NCBI RefSeq assembly: GCF_020667895.1
Contig: NZ_JAFMPS010000015.1
Coordinates: 1-47,375 of the forward strand
Reading direction: 5' to 3'
Source of the DNA: Alcanivorax sp. 1008
GTDB taxonomy: Bacteria; Pseudomonadota; Gammaproteobacteria; Pseudomonadales; Alcanivoracaceae
DNA length: 47,375 bases
Positions 26,540-35,722 of this stretch are shown piece after piece (position 1 is the stretch's first letter; each line of letters starts with the position of its first letter). A model generated the notes under the pieces. That model had not been told where the DNA came from, ran no database searches, and worked only from the letters and a program-made list of their open reading frames with translations. The position numbers were made by a program, and so were the translations under genes.

Positions 26540-27199
26540 ATGGAAATCAGTTTTTGGCACGAGCGCTGGGAAAAGGGCGAGATCGGCTTCCATCTTTCCA
26601 GAGTCAACCCGCTGTTAACACGCTGGTGGCCCTCCCTGGGCGCCGGCGACGGAGATGCCGTGTGGGTGCCACTGTGCGGCAAAAGTCTCGACATGATCTG
26701 GCTACACCAGCAGGGACACCCGGTTACCGGAGTGGAGCTATCCAGGCAAGCACTACAATCCTTTGGCATAGAGCAAGGTCTGGATTTGCACTGGCATCAG
26801 GACGGAGCCATGGAGGTTGCTGAAAGCTCAGGGTTCACGCTCTACTGCGGCGACTACTTTGCGGTAACCGCCGCACAGCTTGCCGATATTCGTCTGGTTT
26901 ACGACCGAGCAGCATTGGTCGCCCTGCCAGCAGCTATGCGGCAGCTCTATGTTGCTCATATGCGAAGCGTATTGGCTGCCGGCTGGCGCCTGATGCTACT
27001 GACCTTCGAGTATCCGCAGGAACAGCGGCCAGGACCACCATTCAGCGTCCCCGACAGCGAGGTGCAGCAACTTTTTCAAGGCTGCTCCATTGAGCTAATC
27101 AGCGAACAGCAGGTCATTGACCGCCATCCCGGCTTCCGCGAGCAAGGCATGACAAGCATGATTGAAAGGGCATACCGTATCAGCGATAGGTCGGCCTGA
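26540..27199 (+). CDS. tpm: Thiopurine S-methyltransferase
   Basis: SAM-dependent methyltransferase of the TPMT family; bacterial members can methylate selenium or tellurium compounds. The 219-residue product begins MEISFWHERWEKGEIGFH, with the family motif FWxxRW and the SAM-site stretch VPLCGKSLDM. Two ATGs are adjacent (26537, 26540). The second has GAGG at better spacing and fits the family start. It is divergent from the fused ATPase gene, with under 70 bases between them, and convergent with the lipoprotein gene. Confidence 0.95.
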   Translation: MEISFWHERWEKGEIGFHLSRVNPLLTRWWPSLGAGDGDAVWVPLCGKSLDMIWLHQQGHPVTGVELSRQALQSFGIEQGLDLHWHQDGAMEVAESSGFTLYCGDYFAVTAAQLADIRLVYDRAALVALPAAMRQLYVAHMRSVLAAGWRLMLLTFEYPQEQRPGPPFSVPDSEVQQLFQGCSIELISEQQVIDRHPGFREQGMTSMIERAYRISDRSA

Positions 27200-27224
27200 T
27201 TCCTGGAACTGACACTTTCTGAAA

Positions 27225-27674
27225 CTAACGGCGCCGGACTAGCATTTCAGCCTCAAGACGGGCCCGTTCGGCGCCCTGCTCATCTCCCTGTCGCATCCGT
27301 GCCGTGGCCAATAGCTGCCACAGTGCGGCCTGATAGGCTGGGCGAGGAGGAGCCAGACGCAATGCCCGCTGGATCATAACCTCTGCGCTTTGCGGGTCGT
27401 CCTCACGCAGGCGCAACTCAGCCAACTCGCGATACAACCAGGATGACTCAGGCTGCATGTAAAGAGCCCGCTCCAGGTAACGCCCAGCGGCGGCGAGATT
27501 GTTCTGCTCCCGAGCGGCAACTGCCATCTGCCAGAGGCTTTCTGCTGCGCTATCTTTTAATGGATCACCCGGCGGCATCTCCATTGGTACGGACATATCG
27601 CCCGGCGTTACCGTGCAGGCCGCCAGCGACATCACAGCAATCATCACAATCAGTCGAACAACCCTTTGAACCAT
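27225..27674 (-). CDS. lpoP: TPR lipoprotein, LpoP-like PBP1b activator
   Basis: A 149-residue lipoprotein. The signal peptide ends in the lipobox LAAC (lipid-modified Cys20) and is followed by two or three TPR-like helical repeats (about 45-140). LpoP of Pseudomonas is a TPR lipoprotein encoded with ponB that activates PBP1b. Here the start codon lies inside the last 25 bases of the PBP1b gene, with GGAGG upstream, so coupling is tight. The role is inferred from architecture and position; sequence identity to LpoP was not tested. The last residue after Cys20 at +2 is Thr, not Asp, which fits outer-membrane sorting. Confidence 0.8.
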   Translation of the reverse strand: MVQRVVRLIVMIAVMSLAACTVTPGDMSVPMEMPPGDPLKDSAAESLWQMAVAAREQNNLAAAGRYLERALYMQPESSWLYRELAELRLREDDPQSAEVMIQRALRLAPPRPAYQAALWQLLATARMRQGDEQGAERARLEAEMLVRRR

Positions 27675-29980
27675 CTTTTTACGCCTCCGGGTACAGACTG
27701 CACTTTGCCACAGGCACTGCTCTGCTGTGGTATTGATGACGTCATCAATGGATATTCACGAGCACCCTCGCAGCCCTGACCGCTGCGCCGCACCCCATCC
27801 GCATCCAGCCATACCATCTCGACGCCGGCCGGCGGGACCAGGCGCATGGGGCGCTGAGGCAACGCAGCCATGATGCTGGTCCAGATGCGTAATGGGCCGC
27901 TGCTGCCGGTAAAGCCGGTATCCCCATTGTCATCACGGCCAAGCCACACCAGTGCCAGATGGCTGCCACTAAAGCCGGCAAACCAGGCATCACGCTGGCC
28001 ATCGCTGGTACCGGTCTTGCCGGCCACCAGCAAATTTGCCGGCAACTGGGCAACCGCATAGCGCCCGGTTCCGCGAATCATTGCCTGACGCAAGGCCCAT
28101 TGCAGCAAGTAGCCCTGTTGTGGATCAAATACTTGTTCCGGGCGCACCGGGTAGCGCGCCAGCGGCGCGCCATGACGGTCCAGCACATCAGTAATTGAGC
28201 GCAAAGGGGTGCGCTGGCCACCGGTGGCAATGGTCTGATACATCACAGCTGTTTCAAATGGGCTCAGATTCAGGCTGCCCAAAAAAATGCTTGGATAGGG
28301 AGGAATACGGCTCTGCACACCAAGCTTTTGCAAGGTACGAATCACCTCGCCCAAACCGGCGTCCAAACCAAGACGCGCAATCGCCTGATTGCGTGACTGG
28401 GCCAGCGCATCGGTCAGCGACATGGCGCCGAGTGACTGATTGTCATAGTTCTTCGGCTGCCACACCTGTCCGTCTTCCATGCGCACTTCGAACGGACCAT
28501 CCGTGACCCGCGTGCCAAGGTGAAATTTTGTCGGCTGCTGCAGGGCGGCAAGCACCACCGCCGGCTTGGCCAGCGAGCCGATCGGACGCTGCGCATCGAG
28601 AGCCCGATTAAACCCGGCACTACGCGGCGACTTGTCACCCACCAATGCCAGCACATCACCCTGATCCGGCGCGGTAATGATCACCGCGCCATTGAGCTCC
28701 TTATGCGGAACAAGAAAATCACTCAGTTTCTGCTCGGCAACCAGTTGCGCCAAAACATCCAGGGTTGAGTGGATCACCAGACCTTCGGAGGCAAGGATTT
28801 CTGCTGGGTAATCGCGCCCCAGCTGACGCCGCACCAGATCAATAAAATGAGGAAATGCATATAGCGCTGAACCACCCTTGGGCACCACTTCCAGCGGCTT
28901 GTTGCGCAAGTAACCAAGCAGCTTGTCATCCAGCAAGCCCTGACTGGCGGCCGCCTGCAGCACTGTATCGCGGCGCTGCCGTGCACGCTCTGGATGGCGA
29001 CGCGGGTCATAATAGCTGGGGCCTTTCAGCAGACCGATCAGCATGGCGAACTGGTGCGGCTGCAGCTCTGCCAACGGCCGTCCAAAATAGAACTGTGCTG
29101 CCAGCCCCATACCATGAATAGCACGACCACCGTCCTGCCCGAGATACACCTCATTCAGGTAGGTCTCCAGAATCTGCGCCTTGCTGTAATGCAACTCCAG
29201 CAACAACGCCATGGGAATCTCGGTCAACTTGCGCGACAGAGTGCGCTCACGAGTCAGCCAAAAATTCTTAACCAGCTGCTGCGTCAGGGTGCTGCCTCCC
29301 TGCTCCATCTGGCCAGCACGCAGGTTGGCAAACACAGCGCGCATCAAGCCACGAATAGAAATGCCATGGTGCTCATGAAAGCTTCGATCCTCGGTGGCCA
29401 TCAGCATATGCACCAATAGCGGCGGCACATCCTCGAGCTTTACCAGCACCCGATCCTCACTATGGCCGGGATGAATACTGCCGATTTGTAGCGGCTCCAA
29501 ACGTGCAACCGGCAATGGTTGACCACCGGCATCGGTCAACTTGCCAATCCGCTGACTGTCGATAAGCAAACGAATCTGCTGCGCCGGCTCTCCCCCGTCA
29601 CTGTCGCGAAAGCCTCGGGTATAAAGGGATACACCGCCATTAAAGCGAGCAAAGGTGCCCGGCTCTCGGGCCGCATCATCACGGCGATAGCGGAGCAGCG
29701 ACAACAACTGATCAAGGTTCTCGGCGGTCATCTCCCGACCGCTGAAGAGCTCCACCGGCCGCGCATAGACCCGCGCTGGCAACTGCCACTGATGGTTATC
29801 GAAACGCTGACGCACACGGGCATCCAGCCACGCCAAGCCAAGCAGGCCGATAACCAGGCTCACCAGTGCCAGCTGCCAGACAAGCCGGCGCCAGCGTATG
29901 CCAGAGGACGCAGCAGCACGACCCGGCGCCTTGCGGGCCGGAGACCTTTTTCCAGAAGGGGACTTCTTCGCTTTACTCAT
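27650..29980 (-). CDS. mrcB: Penicillin-binding protein 1B
   Basis: Bifunctional peptidoglycan synthase of the inner membrane. From ATG 29980 it has 776 residues: a basic cytoplasmic tail, one membrane helix (about 33-52), a UB2H domain (about 65-155), the GT51 glycosyltransferase (catalytic Glu197 in MATEDRSF, and GGSTLTQQL), and the transpeptidase with Ser469 in SLAK, SRN (529-531) and KTG (655-657). All active-site motifs are present. A frame extending to 30067 adds 29 residues with no features. UB2H marks the PBP1b type. It overlaps its likely lipoprotein activator, as ponB and lpoP do in Pseudomonas. Confidence 0.95.
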   Translation of the reverse strand: MSKAKKSPSGKRSPARKAPGRAAASSGIRWRRLVWQLALVSLVIGLLGLAWLDARVRQRFDNHQWQLPARVYARPVELFSGREMTAENLDQLLSLLRYRRDDAAREPGTFARFNGGVSLYTRGFRDSDGGEPAQQIRLLIDSQRIGKLTDAGGQPLPVARLEPLQIGSIHPGHSEDRVLVKLEDVPPLLVHMLMATEDRSFHEHHGISIRGLMRAVFANLRAGQMEQGGSTLTQQLVKNFWLTRERTLSRKLTEIPMALLLELHYSKAQILETYLNEVYLGQDGGRAIHGMGLAAQFYFGRPLAELQPHQFAMLIGLLKGPSYYDPRRHPERARQRRDTVLQAAASQGLLDDKLLGYLRNKPLEVVPKGGSALYAFPHFIDLVRRQLGRDYPAEILASEGLVIHSTLDVLAQLVAEQKLSDFLVPHKELNGAVIITAPDQGDVLALVGDKSPRSAGFNRALDAQRPIGSLAKPAVVLAALQQPTKFHLGTRVTDGPFEVRMEDGQVWQPKNYDNQSLGAMSLTDALAQSRNQAIARLGLDAGLGEVIRTLQKLGVQSRIPPYPSIFLGSLNLSPFETAVMYQTIATGGQRTPLRSITDVLDRHGAPLARYPVRPEQVFDPQQGYLLQWALRQAMIRGTGRYAVAQLPANLLVAGKTGTSDGQRDAWFAGFSGSHLALVWLGRDDNGDTGFTGSSGPLRIWTSIMAALPQRPMRLVPPAGVEMVWLDADGVRRSGQGCEGAREYPLMTSSIPQQSSACGKVQSVPGGVKRWFKGLFD

Positions 29981-30067
29981 GGGCCGGCAGTATATAGCAC
30001 CTTCACGTTTGGCAATGGACCCTGGCATCACCATAATGTTCGCTCTTTGCTTTGAGGAAGCCGACAA

Positions 30068-31072
30068 ATGACCCAGCGCTACGATATCTACGCCATTGGT
30101 AACGCCCTCGTCGACACTGAAGTCGAGGTTAGCGATGCCTTTCTCGAACGTATGGGCATCGGCAAGGGCATCATGACGCTGGTCGACGAAGCCCGTCAGC
30201 GGGAGCTGGTGTCAGCCCTGAACAGCGAGACCCGGGTTCACCGCCGCGCCAGCGGTGGCTCCGCGTGCAACACTGCGGTAGCTGCTCAATATTTCGGCGC
30301 CCGAGCCTTCTATGCCTGTCGGGTCGCCGATGACGACACCGGTCACTTTTTCGTCGATGACCTGCATGCCGCTGGCGTCGATACCAATATGGCCGGCGAC
30401 AAAAGCGCCGGCGTCAGTGGCAAGTGCCTGGTAATGATCACCCCGGATGCCGAACGGACCATGAACACTTTTCTGGGCATTTCCGAAACCGTCGGCGAAG
30501 AAGCAGTTATTGAAGATCAGGTAGCAGCATCCCGATTTGCCTATATCGAAGGCTATCTGGTTACCTCACCAAGCGCCCGCGCTGCGGCTATCCGCCTGCG
30601 TGAAACAGCGAAAAAGGCCGGCGTGCGCACGGCTCTGACCTTCTCCGATCCGGCCATGGTGCAGTTCTTCGCCGATGGTTTGCGGGAAATGATCGGCGAC
30701 GGCGTAGACATTTTGTTCTGCAATGAAGCCGAAGCTTTGGGATTTTCTGGCACTGATAACATTGATGCCGCTATCGACATCCTCAGGACTCACGCCAACG
30801 CACTGGTAATTACTCGCGGCGCGCAAGGTGCACGACTTTGGGATGGCGACAGAATTATTGATGTCGAGCCATTCCCGGTAAAGGCAGTGGACAGCAACGG
30901 TGCCGGCGACATGTTTGCCGGTGCCTTTCTCTACGCCCTGAGCCAGAGCCACGACTTTGCCACTGCCGGCCGCCTGGCCAGCGCTGCAGCCGCACGGGTG
31001 GTTAGCGATTTTGGGCCGCGCTTGCCTGCGGCGGAACACTTGGCCATTCGTCGCGATATTCTTGGCCACTAA
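30068..31072 (+). CDS. PfkB-family kinase, probable adenosine kinase
   Basis: A 334-residue ribokinase-fold sugar/nucleoside kinase. The N-terminal YAIGNALVDTE and RASGGSACNTA stretches bind substrate. The C-terminal DSNGAGDMFAGAFLYAL holds the catalytic Asp and anion hole. The opening resembles the adenosine-kinase-like subgroup common in proteobacteria, but the nucleoside was not proven. GAGGA precedes the ATG. It is divergent from mrcB and is followed by a Rieske protein and srkA on the same strand. Confidence 0.9.
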   Translation: MTQRYDIYAIGNALVDTEVEVSDAFLERMGIGKGIMTLVDEARQRELVSALNSETRVHRRASGGSACNTAVAAQYFGARAFYACRVADDDTGHFFVDDLHAAGVDTNMAGDKSAGVSGKCLVMITPDAERTMNTFLGISETVGEEAVIEDQVAASRFAYIEGYLVTSPSARAAAIRLRETAKKAGVRTALTFSDPAMVQFFADGLREMIGDGVDILFCNEAEALGFSGTDNIDAAIDILRTHANALVITRGAQGARLWDGDRIIDVEPFPVKAVDSNGAGDMFAGAFLYALSQSHDFATAGRLASAAAARVVSDFGPRLPAAEHLAIRRDILGH

Positions 31073-31105
31073 GCCAGCATAGAACTGCCAATACAGGATT
31101 CGATC

Positions 31106-31438
31106 ATGCATATGCTTTGCCATATTAATGAACTACCGGAAGATGGCGCCCGTGAATTCACTGCCGGCGATCAATCAATCGTCATTGTGCGCCGGGATGG
31201 TCAGATACATGCCTATCTAAACTGGTGCCCACACCTTGGCATTGAACTGAACTTCCAGCCGGACGTATTTCTTGACTCTGACAGCCAGTTTATCCAGTGC
31301 GCGAATCATGGTGCGCTGTTTGAAATCGATAGTGGCCATTGTCTTTCCGGGCCGTGCAGCGGCGACAAACTGGTGGCGGTAAAGCACAGCATACGTAGCG
31401 ACGAATTATGGATTGACGAGCTCCCTGAGCCGGCATGA
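31106..31438 (+). CDS. Small Rieske [2Fe-2S] protein
   Basis: A 110-residue stand-alone Rieske ferredoxin. The cluster motifs are CPHLG (Cys and His) and CANHGALF (Cys and His), about 45 residues apart, with full ligand set C-x-H and C-x2-H. No signal peptide, so it is cytosolic. Such proteins may serve electron transfer to oxygenases, but no partner is nearby. AGGA precedes the ATG. Its stop overlaps the srkA start as ATGA, so the two are translated together. Confidence 0.9.
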   Translation: MHMLCHINELPEDGAREFTAGDQSIVIVRRDGQIHAYLNWCPHLGIELNFQPDVFLDSDSQFIQCANHGALFEIDSGHCLSGPCSGDKLVAVKHSIRSDELWIDELPEPA

Positions 31439-32424
31439 CATCCTTGCCGTCCAGCCACCCATTTGATGCATTGACCCCGGATGTCATTCTTGACGCTGTT
31501 GAACAACAAGGCTGGCAAACAAGCGGCCACTTTCTTGCTCTGAACAGCTATGAGAATCGGGTTTATCAGATCGGCATTGAAGAGGGCACGCCGATCATCG
31601 CCAAATTTTATCGTCCAGGTCGTTGGAGCGACCTGCAAATTCTTGAAGAGCACTCCTTTACCGCAGAGCTAGTCAATCAGGAACTACCTGTGGTGCCGCC
31701 ATTGCAGGACGCAAGCGGCCAGACACTTTTTCGTCACGGTGATTTCCGCTTCAGCCTGTTTCCTCGTCGTGGCGGCCACGCGCCACCACTGGATGATGAC
31801 AACTGTCTGGAGTCTATGGGGCGCTGGCTGGCCCGCTTTCACAATGTGGGCGCAGTACGTTCATTCAGTACCCGACCGGCACTAACCATCGAAAGCTTCG
31901 GCCATCAATCGGTCAGCTTTCTCAGTGAGCACTTTGTGCCAAAGGACTTGCTACCTGCTTGGCAAAGTATCAGTCGCGACCTACTGGCCATGGTGGAAGA
32001 CCGCTTCGCCAGTGGCCGCAGCATAGGCATGCTGCGCACCCATGGCGACTGTCACCCCGGCAACGTACTTTGGCGCGATGAAGCCCCCCACTTTATTGAT
32101 TTGGACGACGCACGCATGGCACCAGCACTCCAGGATCTATGGATGCTGCTGTCGGGTGAACGGGAGCAGCAACAGCAGCAGGTTGGCGCGATACTGGACG
32201 GCTACAACGAGTTTCGTGATTTCGATACCGCCGAGCTGCGCTTGATCGAACCACTACGCACCCTGCGGATGCTGCAGTTCTCCGCGTGGATCGGGCAGCG
32301 CTGGGATGATCCAGCCTTCCCGCGAGCATTTCCCTGGTTTAATAGCCCACGTTACTGGGGGGAGTTCATTCTGGACCTGCGCATGCAAATGTCCGCATTG
32401 CAGGAACCGGCGCTGATTTACTGA
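31435..32424 (+). CDS. srkA: Stress response serine/threonine kinase SrkA (YihE/RdoA)
   Basis: A 329-residue aminoglycoside-phosphotransferase-fold kinase. The catalytic loop HGDCHPGNVLW and the metal-binding IDLDDARMAPALQDLW match SrkA of E. coli, where it counters stress-related death and is often next to dsbA. No dsbA is here. It overlaps the Rieske gene by 4 bases and is convergent with sfsA 18 bases away. Confidence 0.93.
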   Translation: MTSLPSSHPFDALTPDVILDAVEQQGWQTSGHFLALNSYENRVYQIGIEEGTPIIAKFYRPGRWSDLQILEEHSFTAELVNQELPVVPPLQDASGQTLFRHGDFRFSLFPRRGGHAPPLDDDNCLESMGRWLARFHNVGAVRSFSTRPALTIESFGHQSVSFLSEHFVPKDLLPAWQSISRDLLAMVEDRFASGRSIGMLRTHGDCHPGNVLWRDEAPHFIDLDDARMAPALQDLWMLLSGEREQQQQQVGAILDGYNEFRDFDTAELRLIEPLRTLRMLQFSAWIGQRWDDPAFPRAFPWFNSPRYWGEFILDLRMQMSALQEPALIY

Positions 32425-32442
32425 TTTATCTCGCCATCAGGA

Positions 32443-33159
32443 TCAGAGGATCACTGTGACCGCCTCCTTGAGAGAAAACTCTCGTGGAGAAATTTGAGTT
32501 TTCCATGCCACGATAGAAACGCCGCCAGCGGCAGCCTTTCGCAATAACTCGCCATATTTTCGGTCGACTTCATCTGCCGGCCGCATCGCTTTGGCACCCG
32601 TATGCTGCACACAAAAAAACAGTACAGCTTTGTGTCCCTGTCGCACCGCCTCCATCAACGTCAACAGATGCTTTTGACCGCGCTCTGTCACTGAATCCGG
32701 AAAAGCAATCACGCCATGGTCCGGCTCATCTTCAGCCGGCCCCAATGTCACGTTCTTGACTTCAATATAGGTGTGAGCACCGTGCGCATGGTCCAACACG
32801 ATATCGAACCGACTATCGGTAAACGTCACTTCACGACGCAGCGCGGTGTAGCGCTTCAACCCTGGCACACGCTTCTCCAGAATCGCTTCAGCTACCAGCT
32901 GATTGGTGCGCGCCGTGTTCACCCCCGCCCAGTGACCATGGGCCACCTGCACAGCCTCCAGCGTGTGACGATATTTACGCGCCGGATTACCGCTATCGGA
33001 GTACAGCACGGCAGCACCAACCGGCTGACAGTTCTTCATTGAACCTGTATTCGGGCAGTGCAGCGTGATGACGCTGCCGTCAGCCAGCTCCACATCGGCC
33101 ATAAAGCGCTTATAGCGACGAAGTAATCTCCCCTGTTGCAGTGGCGGGTCAAATTTCAT
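32443..33159 (-). CDS. sfsA: SfsA family DNA/RNA nuclease
   Basis: A 238-residue protein whose family was first linked to maltose gene expression and later described as a nuclease. Signatures are GRLLRRYKRFMADVEL (an OB-fold-like start), HCPNTGSMKNC, and the acidic SRFDIVLD with EVKNVTLG of a PD-(D/E)XK-like site. Its ATG overlaps the stop of the aminotransferase gene as ATGA. This pairing is also seen upstream of dksA in pseudomonads. Confidence 0.95.
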   Translation of the reverse strand: MKFDPPLQQGRLLRRYKRFMADVELADGSVITLHCPNTGSMKNCQPVGAAVLYSDSGNPARKYRHTLEAVQVAHGHWAGVNTARTNQLVAEAILEKRVPGLKRYTALRREVTFTDSRFDIVLDHAHGAHTYIEVKNVTLGPAEDEPDHGVIAFPDSVTERGQKHLLTLMEAVRQGHKAVLFFCVQHTGAKAMRPADEVDRKYGELLRKAAAGGVSIVAWKTQISPREFSLKEAVTVIL

Positions 33160-34322
33160 TTGCCGTTCCTGATAATAAAACGACGCAATCTTTCCAGCGC
33201 CTCGGTCAAACGCGCCTCATCGGTGGTGTAGGCAATACGCAGACACTTTTCAGGCCCGTGTACGCTGCCAAAGTCCGCGCCGGGTGTCAGGGCAACAAAC
33301 TCCTGCTCTAGCAACTGCTCACAAAAGGCAAAGCTGTTATCTGTCACAGAGCTGACATCCAGATAGATATAGAACGCACCCTGCGGCTCACCGATAACGT
33401 GCAACCCCAACCCTGGCAATGCTTCCAGCAGTAGCTTGCGACGAGCATTCAGCACGTCCCGACGACGATCCAGCTCAAGCCGGGTCTCCGGCAAGAAAGC
33501 CGCCAGCGCGGCGTGCTGGGATATGGTTGGCGGAGCGATAAAAAAGTTTTGTGCCATCCGTTCCAGTGCGGCCAGATGTTGTGGCGGCGCCACCATCCAG
33601 CCGAGCCGCCAGCCAGTCATGCCAAAATACTTACTGAAGCTGTTTAGCACGAGGGCATCCGGCGCCTCGCTCAGCACCGTATGCTCAGGCTGGTCATAGA
33701 CCAGACCCTGATAGATTTCATCGACAATCAGCGAACCGCCCAGCTCGGCGACGGTGGTTGCAATGGCCGCACACTCCGTTGCCGGCAGAATCGCTCCAGT
33801 GGGATTATCCGGAGATGCCAGCAAAGTACACACGGTATTCGACTGCCAGTGCTGACCAACCTTCTCTGCCGTCACTCGGGCGTCACCTGCCAGTGGCAGT
33901 ATCTGCGGAATGCCATTGACCAGCTCGACAAAGTGACGGTTACACGGGTAGCCGGGGTCACTCAGCAGCACCCCATCACCAGGATCGACCAGTAGGGCCA
34001 GAGCCAACTGCAATGCACCCGAAGCCCCGGGGGTGACAATAATCCGCTCAGGCTCCAGCGAAACGGCAAAACGTTCATGGTAATAGTTGGCAATGGCACG
34101 GCGCAGCGCTGGCAGCCCGATAGCTGGAGTGTAGCGGGTCAGGGCCTCGGACAACGCCCGCTGCCCGGCCTCAACAATCGGCGCCGGCGTCGGAAAGTCA
34201 GGTTCCCCCACCTCCAGGTGAATGACATCGTGGCCGGCGGCCTGCAACGCCTGAGCACGGCCCAGCAGAGCCATTACATGAAACGGTGCAATACGGTCAT
34301 TACGAGAGGCCTGACGAAGCAT
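33156..34322 (-). CDS. Class I/II PLP-dependent aminotransferase (AspC-like)
   Basis: A 388-residue cytosolic aminotransferase. The Schiff-base lysine is in NSFSKYFGMTGWRLGW, the PLP phosphate site is GASGALQLA, and the cofactor Asn/Asp stretches are SPDNPTG and IVDEIYQGL. The C-terminal arginine that binds the substrate carboxylate is in LRIAYTT. The substrate (aspartate, alanine or aromatic) cannot be chosen from sequence. It precedes sfsA with 4-base overlap and is divergent from dksA, as in pseudomonads. Confidence 0.92.
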   Translation of the reverse strand: MLRQASRNDRIAPFHVMALLGRAQALQAAGHDVIHLEVGEPDFPTPAPIVEAGQRALSEALTRYTPAIGLPALRRAIANYYHERFAVSLEPERIIVTPGASGALQLALALLVDPGDGVLLSDPGYPCNRHFVELVNGIPQILPLAGDARVTAEKVGQHWQSNTVCTLLASPDNPTGAILPATECAAIATTVAELGGSLIVDEIYQGLVYDQPEHTVLSEAPDALVLNSFSKYFGMTGWRLGWMVAPPQHLAALERMAQNFFIAPPTISQHAALAAFLPETRLELDRRRDVLNARRKLLLEALPGLGLHVIGEPQGAFYIYLDVSSVTDNSFAFCEQLLEQEFVALTPGADFGSVHGPEKCLRIAYTTDEARLTEALERLRRFIIRNGK

Positions 34323-34367
34323 GATAAATCAGTCCTTTGGTTGGCTTTCAGTTTGCAAATGTCCCGC

Positions 34368-34373
34368 TATAAT
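34368..34373 (+). promoter_or_regulatory. Consensus -10 box of the dksA promoter
   Basis: TATAAT, perfect to consensus, 150 bases upstream of the dksA start. The -35 region is poor. This implies a long leader of about 145 bases. Confidence 0.55.
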
Positions 34374-34445
34374 GCGCCCCGCTTTTACCGGCTGGTGCAT
34401 CAAAGGTGACAGGACTCAGTGCTACGGGTATTGTCGGACGTTTAG

Positions 34446-34463
34446 TTGGGCCGAGGGGCCCAA
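34446..34463 (+). other. Strong hairpin in the dksA leader
   Basis: TTGGGCC and GGCCCAA form a 7-bp stem with a GAGG loop. A GCCGGC/GCCGGT-rich stretch follows. No T run is present, so it is a leader structure and not a terminator. A regulatory role is possible but unshown. Confidence 0.45.
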
Positions 34464-34524
34464 GCCGGCGGAGCCGGTGGCACACTAACAGCGAGCAGTG
34501 AGTATGTTAAGGGAGTTGATCAGA

Positions 34525-35652
34525 ATGGCTACCCGCACCAAGAACAACAGCAAAAAACCGGCAGCCAAAGCCACCCCGAAGGCAGCAGCAGCCAAGAAGA
34601 CGGCGGCCAAACCTATCGCCAAAGCAGCTAAAAAGGCCACCCCTGCAAAAAAAGCGGCGGCAAAACCTGCTGCGGCCAAAAAGACCAGTAGCAGTAAAGC
34701 CAGCAAACCCGTCGCCAAGAAAGCAGCTGCTAAACCAGCCACCAAGAAGCCCGCCACTAAACCGGCGGCTAAAGTAGCGAAAAAGGCTGCAGCAAAGCCG
34801 ACCGCCGCCAAACCGGCCAGCAAGGCCAAAGCTCCGGCAAAAGCCGCAGCAAAAGCCAAAGTCAGCGCGGTGAAGGCAGCCCCGGCAAAAGCCGCAAAAG
34901 CCACCTCGAACAAAAAAGCAGCGCCCGCCAAAGCGAAGGCCGCTGCCCCGGCAAAGGCCAAAGCAACTCCGGCAAAAGCAACACCCAAGGCGCCCGCACC
35001 GAAGCCGGCCGCCGCCAAGCCCGCGGCCAGCAAACCGCCGGTAAAACAGGAAACCGCCAAACCCAAAACCGCCAGGAAGGCAGCGGTGAAGAAGCCGACC
35101 CAAGCGTCGGCCATTCCCGCCCGGCCCGCTTCCGCTTTACCGGCGAAACCGAGTGTGGGGAGAGCAACGCAGTCCTCCGTACAGGTATCGACACCCGTGA
35201 AACGCCAGAGCAATAGCAGCACCTTGCCCGCTTCCACCACTCCCATTTTTGGCATGGCACCGTACCAGCCGAGCAAAAATGAGGAGTATATGAATCCGGC
35301 TCAACATCAGCACTTCCGCAAAATTTTGATGGCCTGGCGCCAGGAACTGATGGAAGAAGCAGACCGCACCATGCACCACCTGCAGGATGAGGCTGCCAAT
35401 CTGCCGGATCCGAATGATCGCGCCACTCAAGAAGAAGAGTTCGCTCTGGAACTGCGCGCGCGCGACCGTGAACGCAAGCTTCTGAAGAAGATCGAGAAGG
35501 CTCTCGATATGATCGACAAGGATGAATATGGCTGGTGCGAAGCCTGCGGCATTGAGATCGGCATTCGCCGCCTTGAAGCCCGGCCCACCGCCGAACTTTG
35601 CATTGACTGCAAAGAACTAGCCGAGATAAAGGAGCGGCAGCTGGCCAACTGA
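34525..35652 (+). CDS. dksA: RNA polymerase-binding regulator DksA with H1-like N-terminal tail
   Basis: Binds the RNA polymerase secondary channel and acts with ppGpp. From ATG 34525 (GGGAG upstream) the protein has 375 residues. Residues 241-375 are a standard DksA: YMN at 255, coiled-coil tip Asp295 and Asp298 in DPNDRA, zinc cysteines 338, 341, 359 and 362. Residues about 8-235 are an extra tail rich in Ala, Lys and Pro (AAKK, PAKA, KPAA units), like histone H1 or Pseudomonas AlgP. E. coli DksA has 151 residues. The tail is in frame with no shift, and the same rRNA-promoter type it controls lies at the left of the window. Confidence 0.95.
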   Translation: MATRTKNNSKKPAAKATPKAAAAKKTAAKPIAKAAKKATPAKKAAAKPAAAKKTSSSKASKPVAKKAAAKPATKKPATKPAAKVAKKAAAKPTAAKPASKAKAPAKAAAKAKVSAVKAAPAKAAKATSNKKAAPAKAKAAAPAKAKATPAKATPKAPAPKPAAAKPAASKPPVKQETAKPKTARKAAVKKPTQASAIPARPASALPAKPSVGRATQSSVQVSTPVKRQSNSSTLPASTTPIFGMAPYQPSKNEEYMNPAQHQHFRKILMAWRQELMEEADRTMHHLQDEAANLPDPNDRATQEEEFALELRARDRERKLLKKIEKALDMIDKDEYGWCEACGIEIGIRRLEARPTAELCIDCKELAEIKERQLAN

Positions 35653-35676
35653 CCGGCGTGCTGCACCTCAAGCCCC

Positions 35677-35706
35677 GCAAAACGCCGGATAACTCCGGCG
35701 TTTTGC
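35677..35706 (+). terminator. Terminator between dksA and gluQRS
   Basis: A 13-bp perfect stem (35677-35689 with 35694-35706) and a TAAC loop. A tract AAAA pairs with TTTT at its base. It ends two bases before the first possible gluQRS start, so it may end or attenuate dksA transcription. Confidence 0.8.
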
Positions 35707-35722
35707 GTTGTCGGAGTCAGCA

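Noticed and set aside
34560-35100. Tandem DNA repeat array or CRISPR-like element in dksA
   Set aside because: The repeats are of amino-acid type (Ala/Lys/Pro) with variable codons and no regular unit or spacer.
34485-35276. Ala/Gly/Phe-rich 263-codon frame antisense to the dksA tail
   Set aside because: It is the mirror of the low-complexity Lys/Ala tail and carries no family signature.
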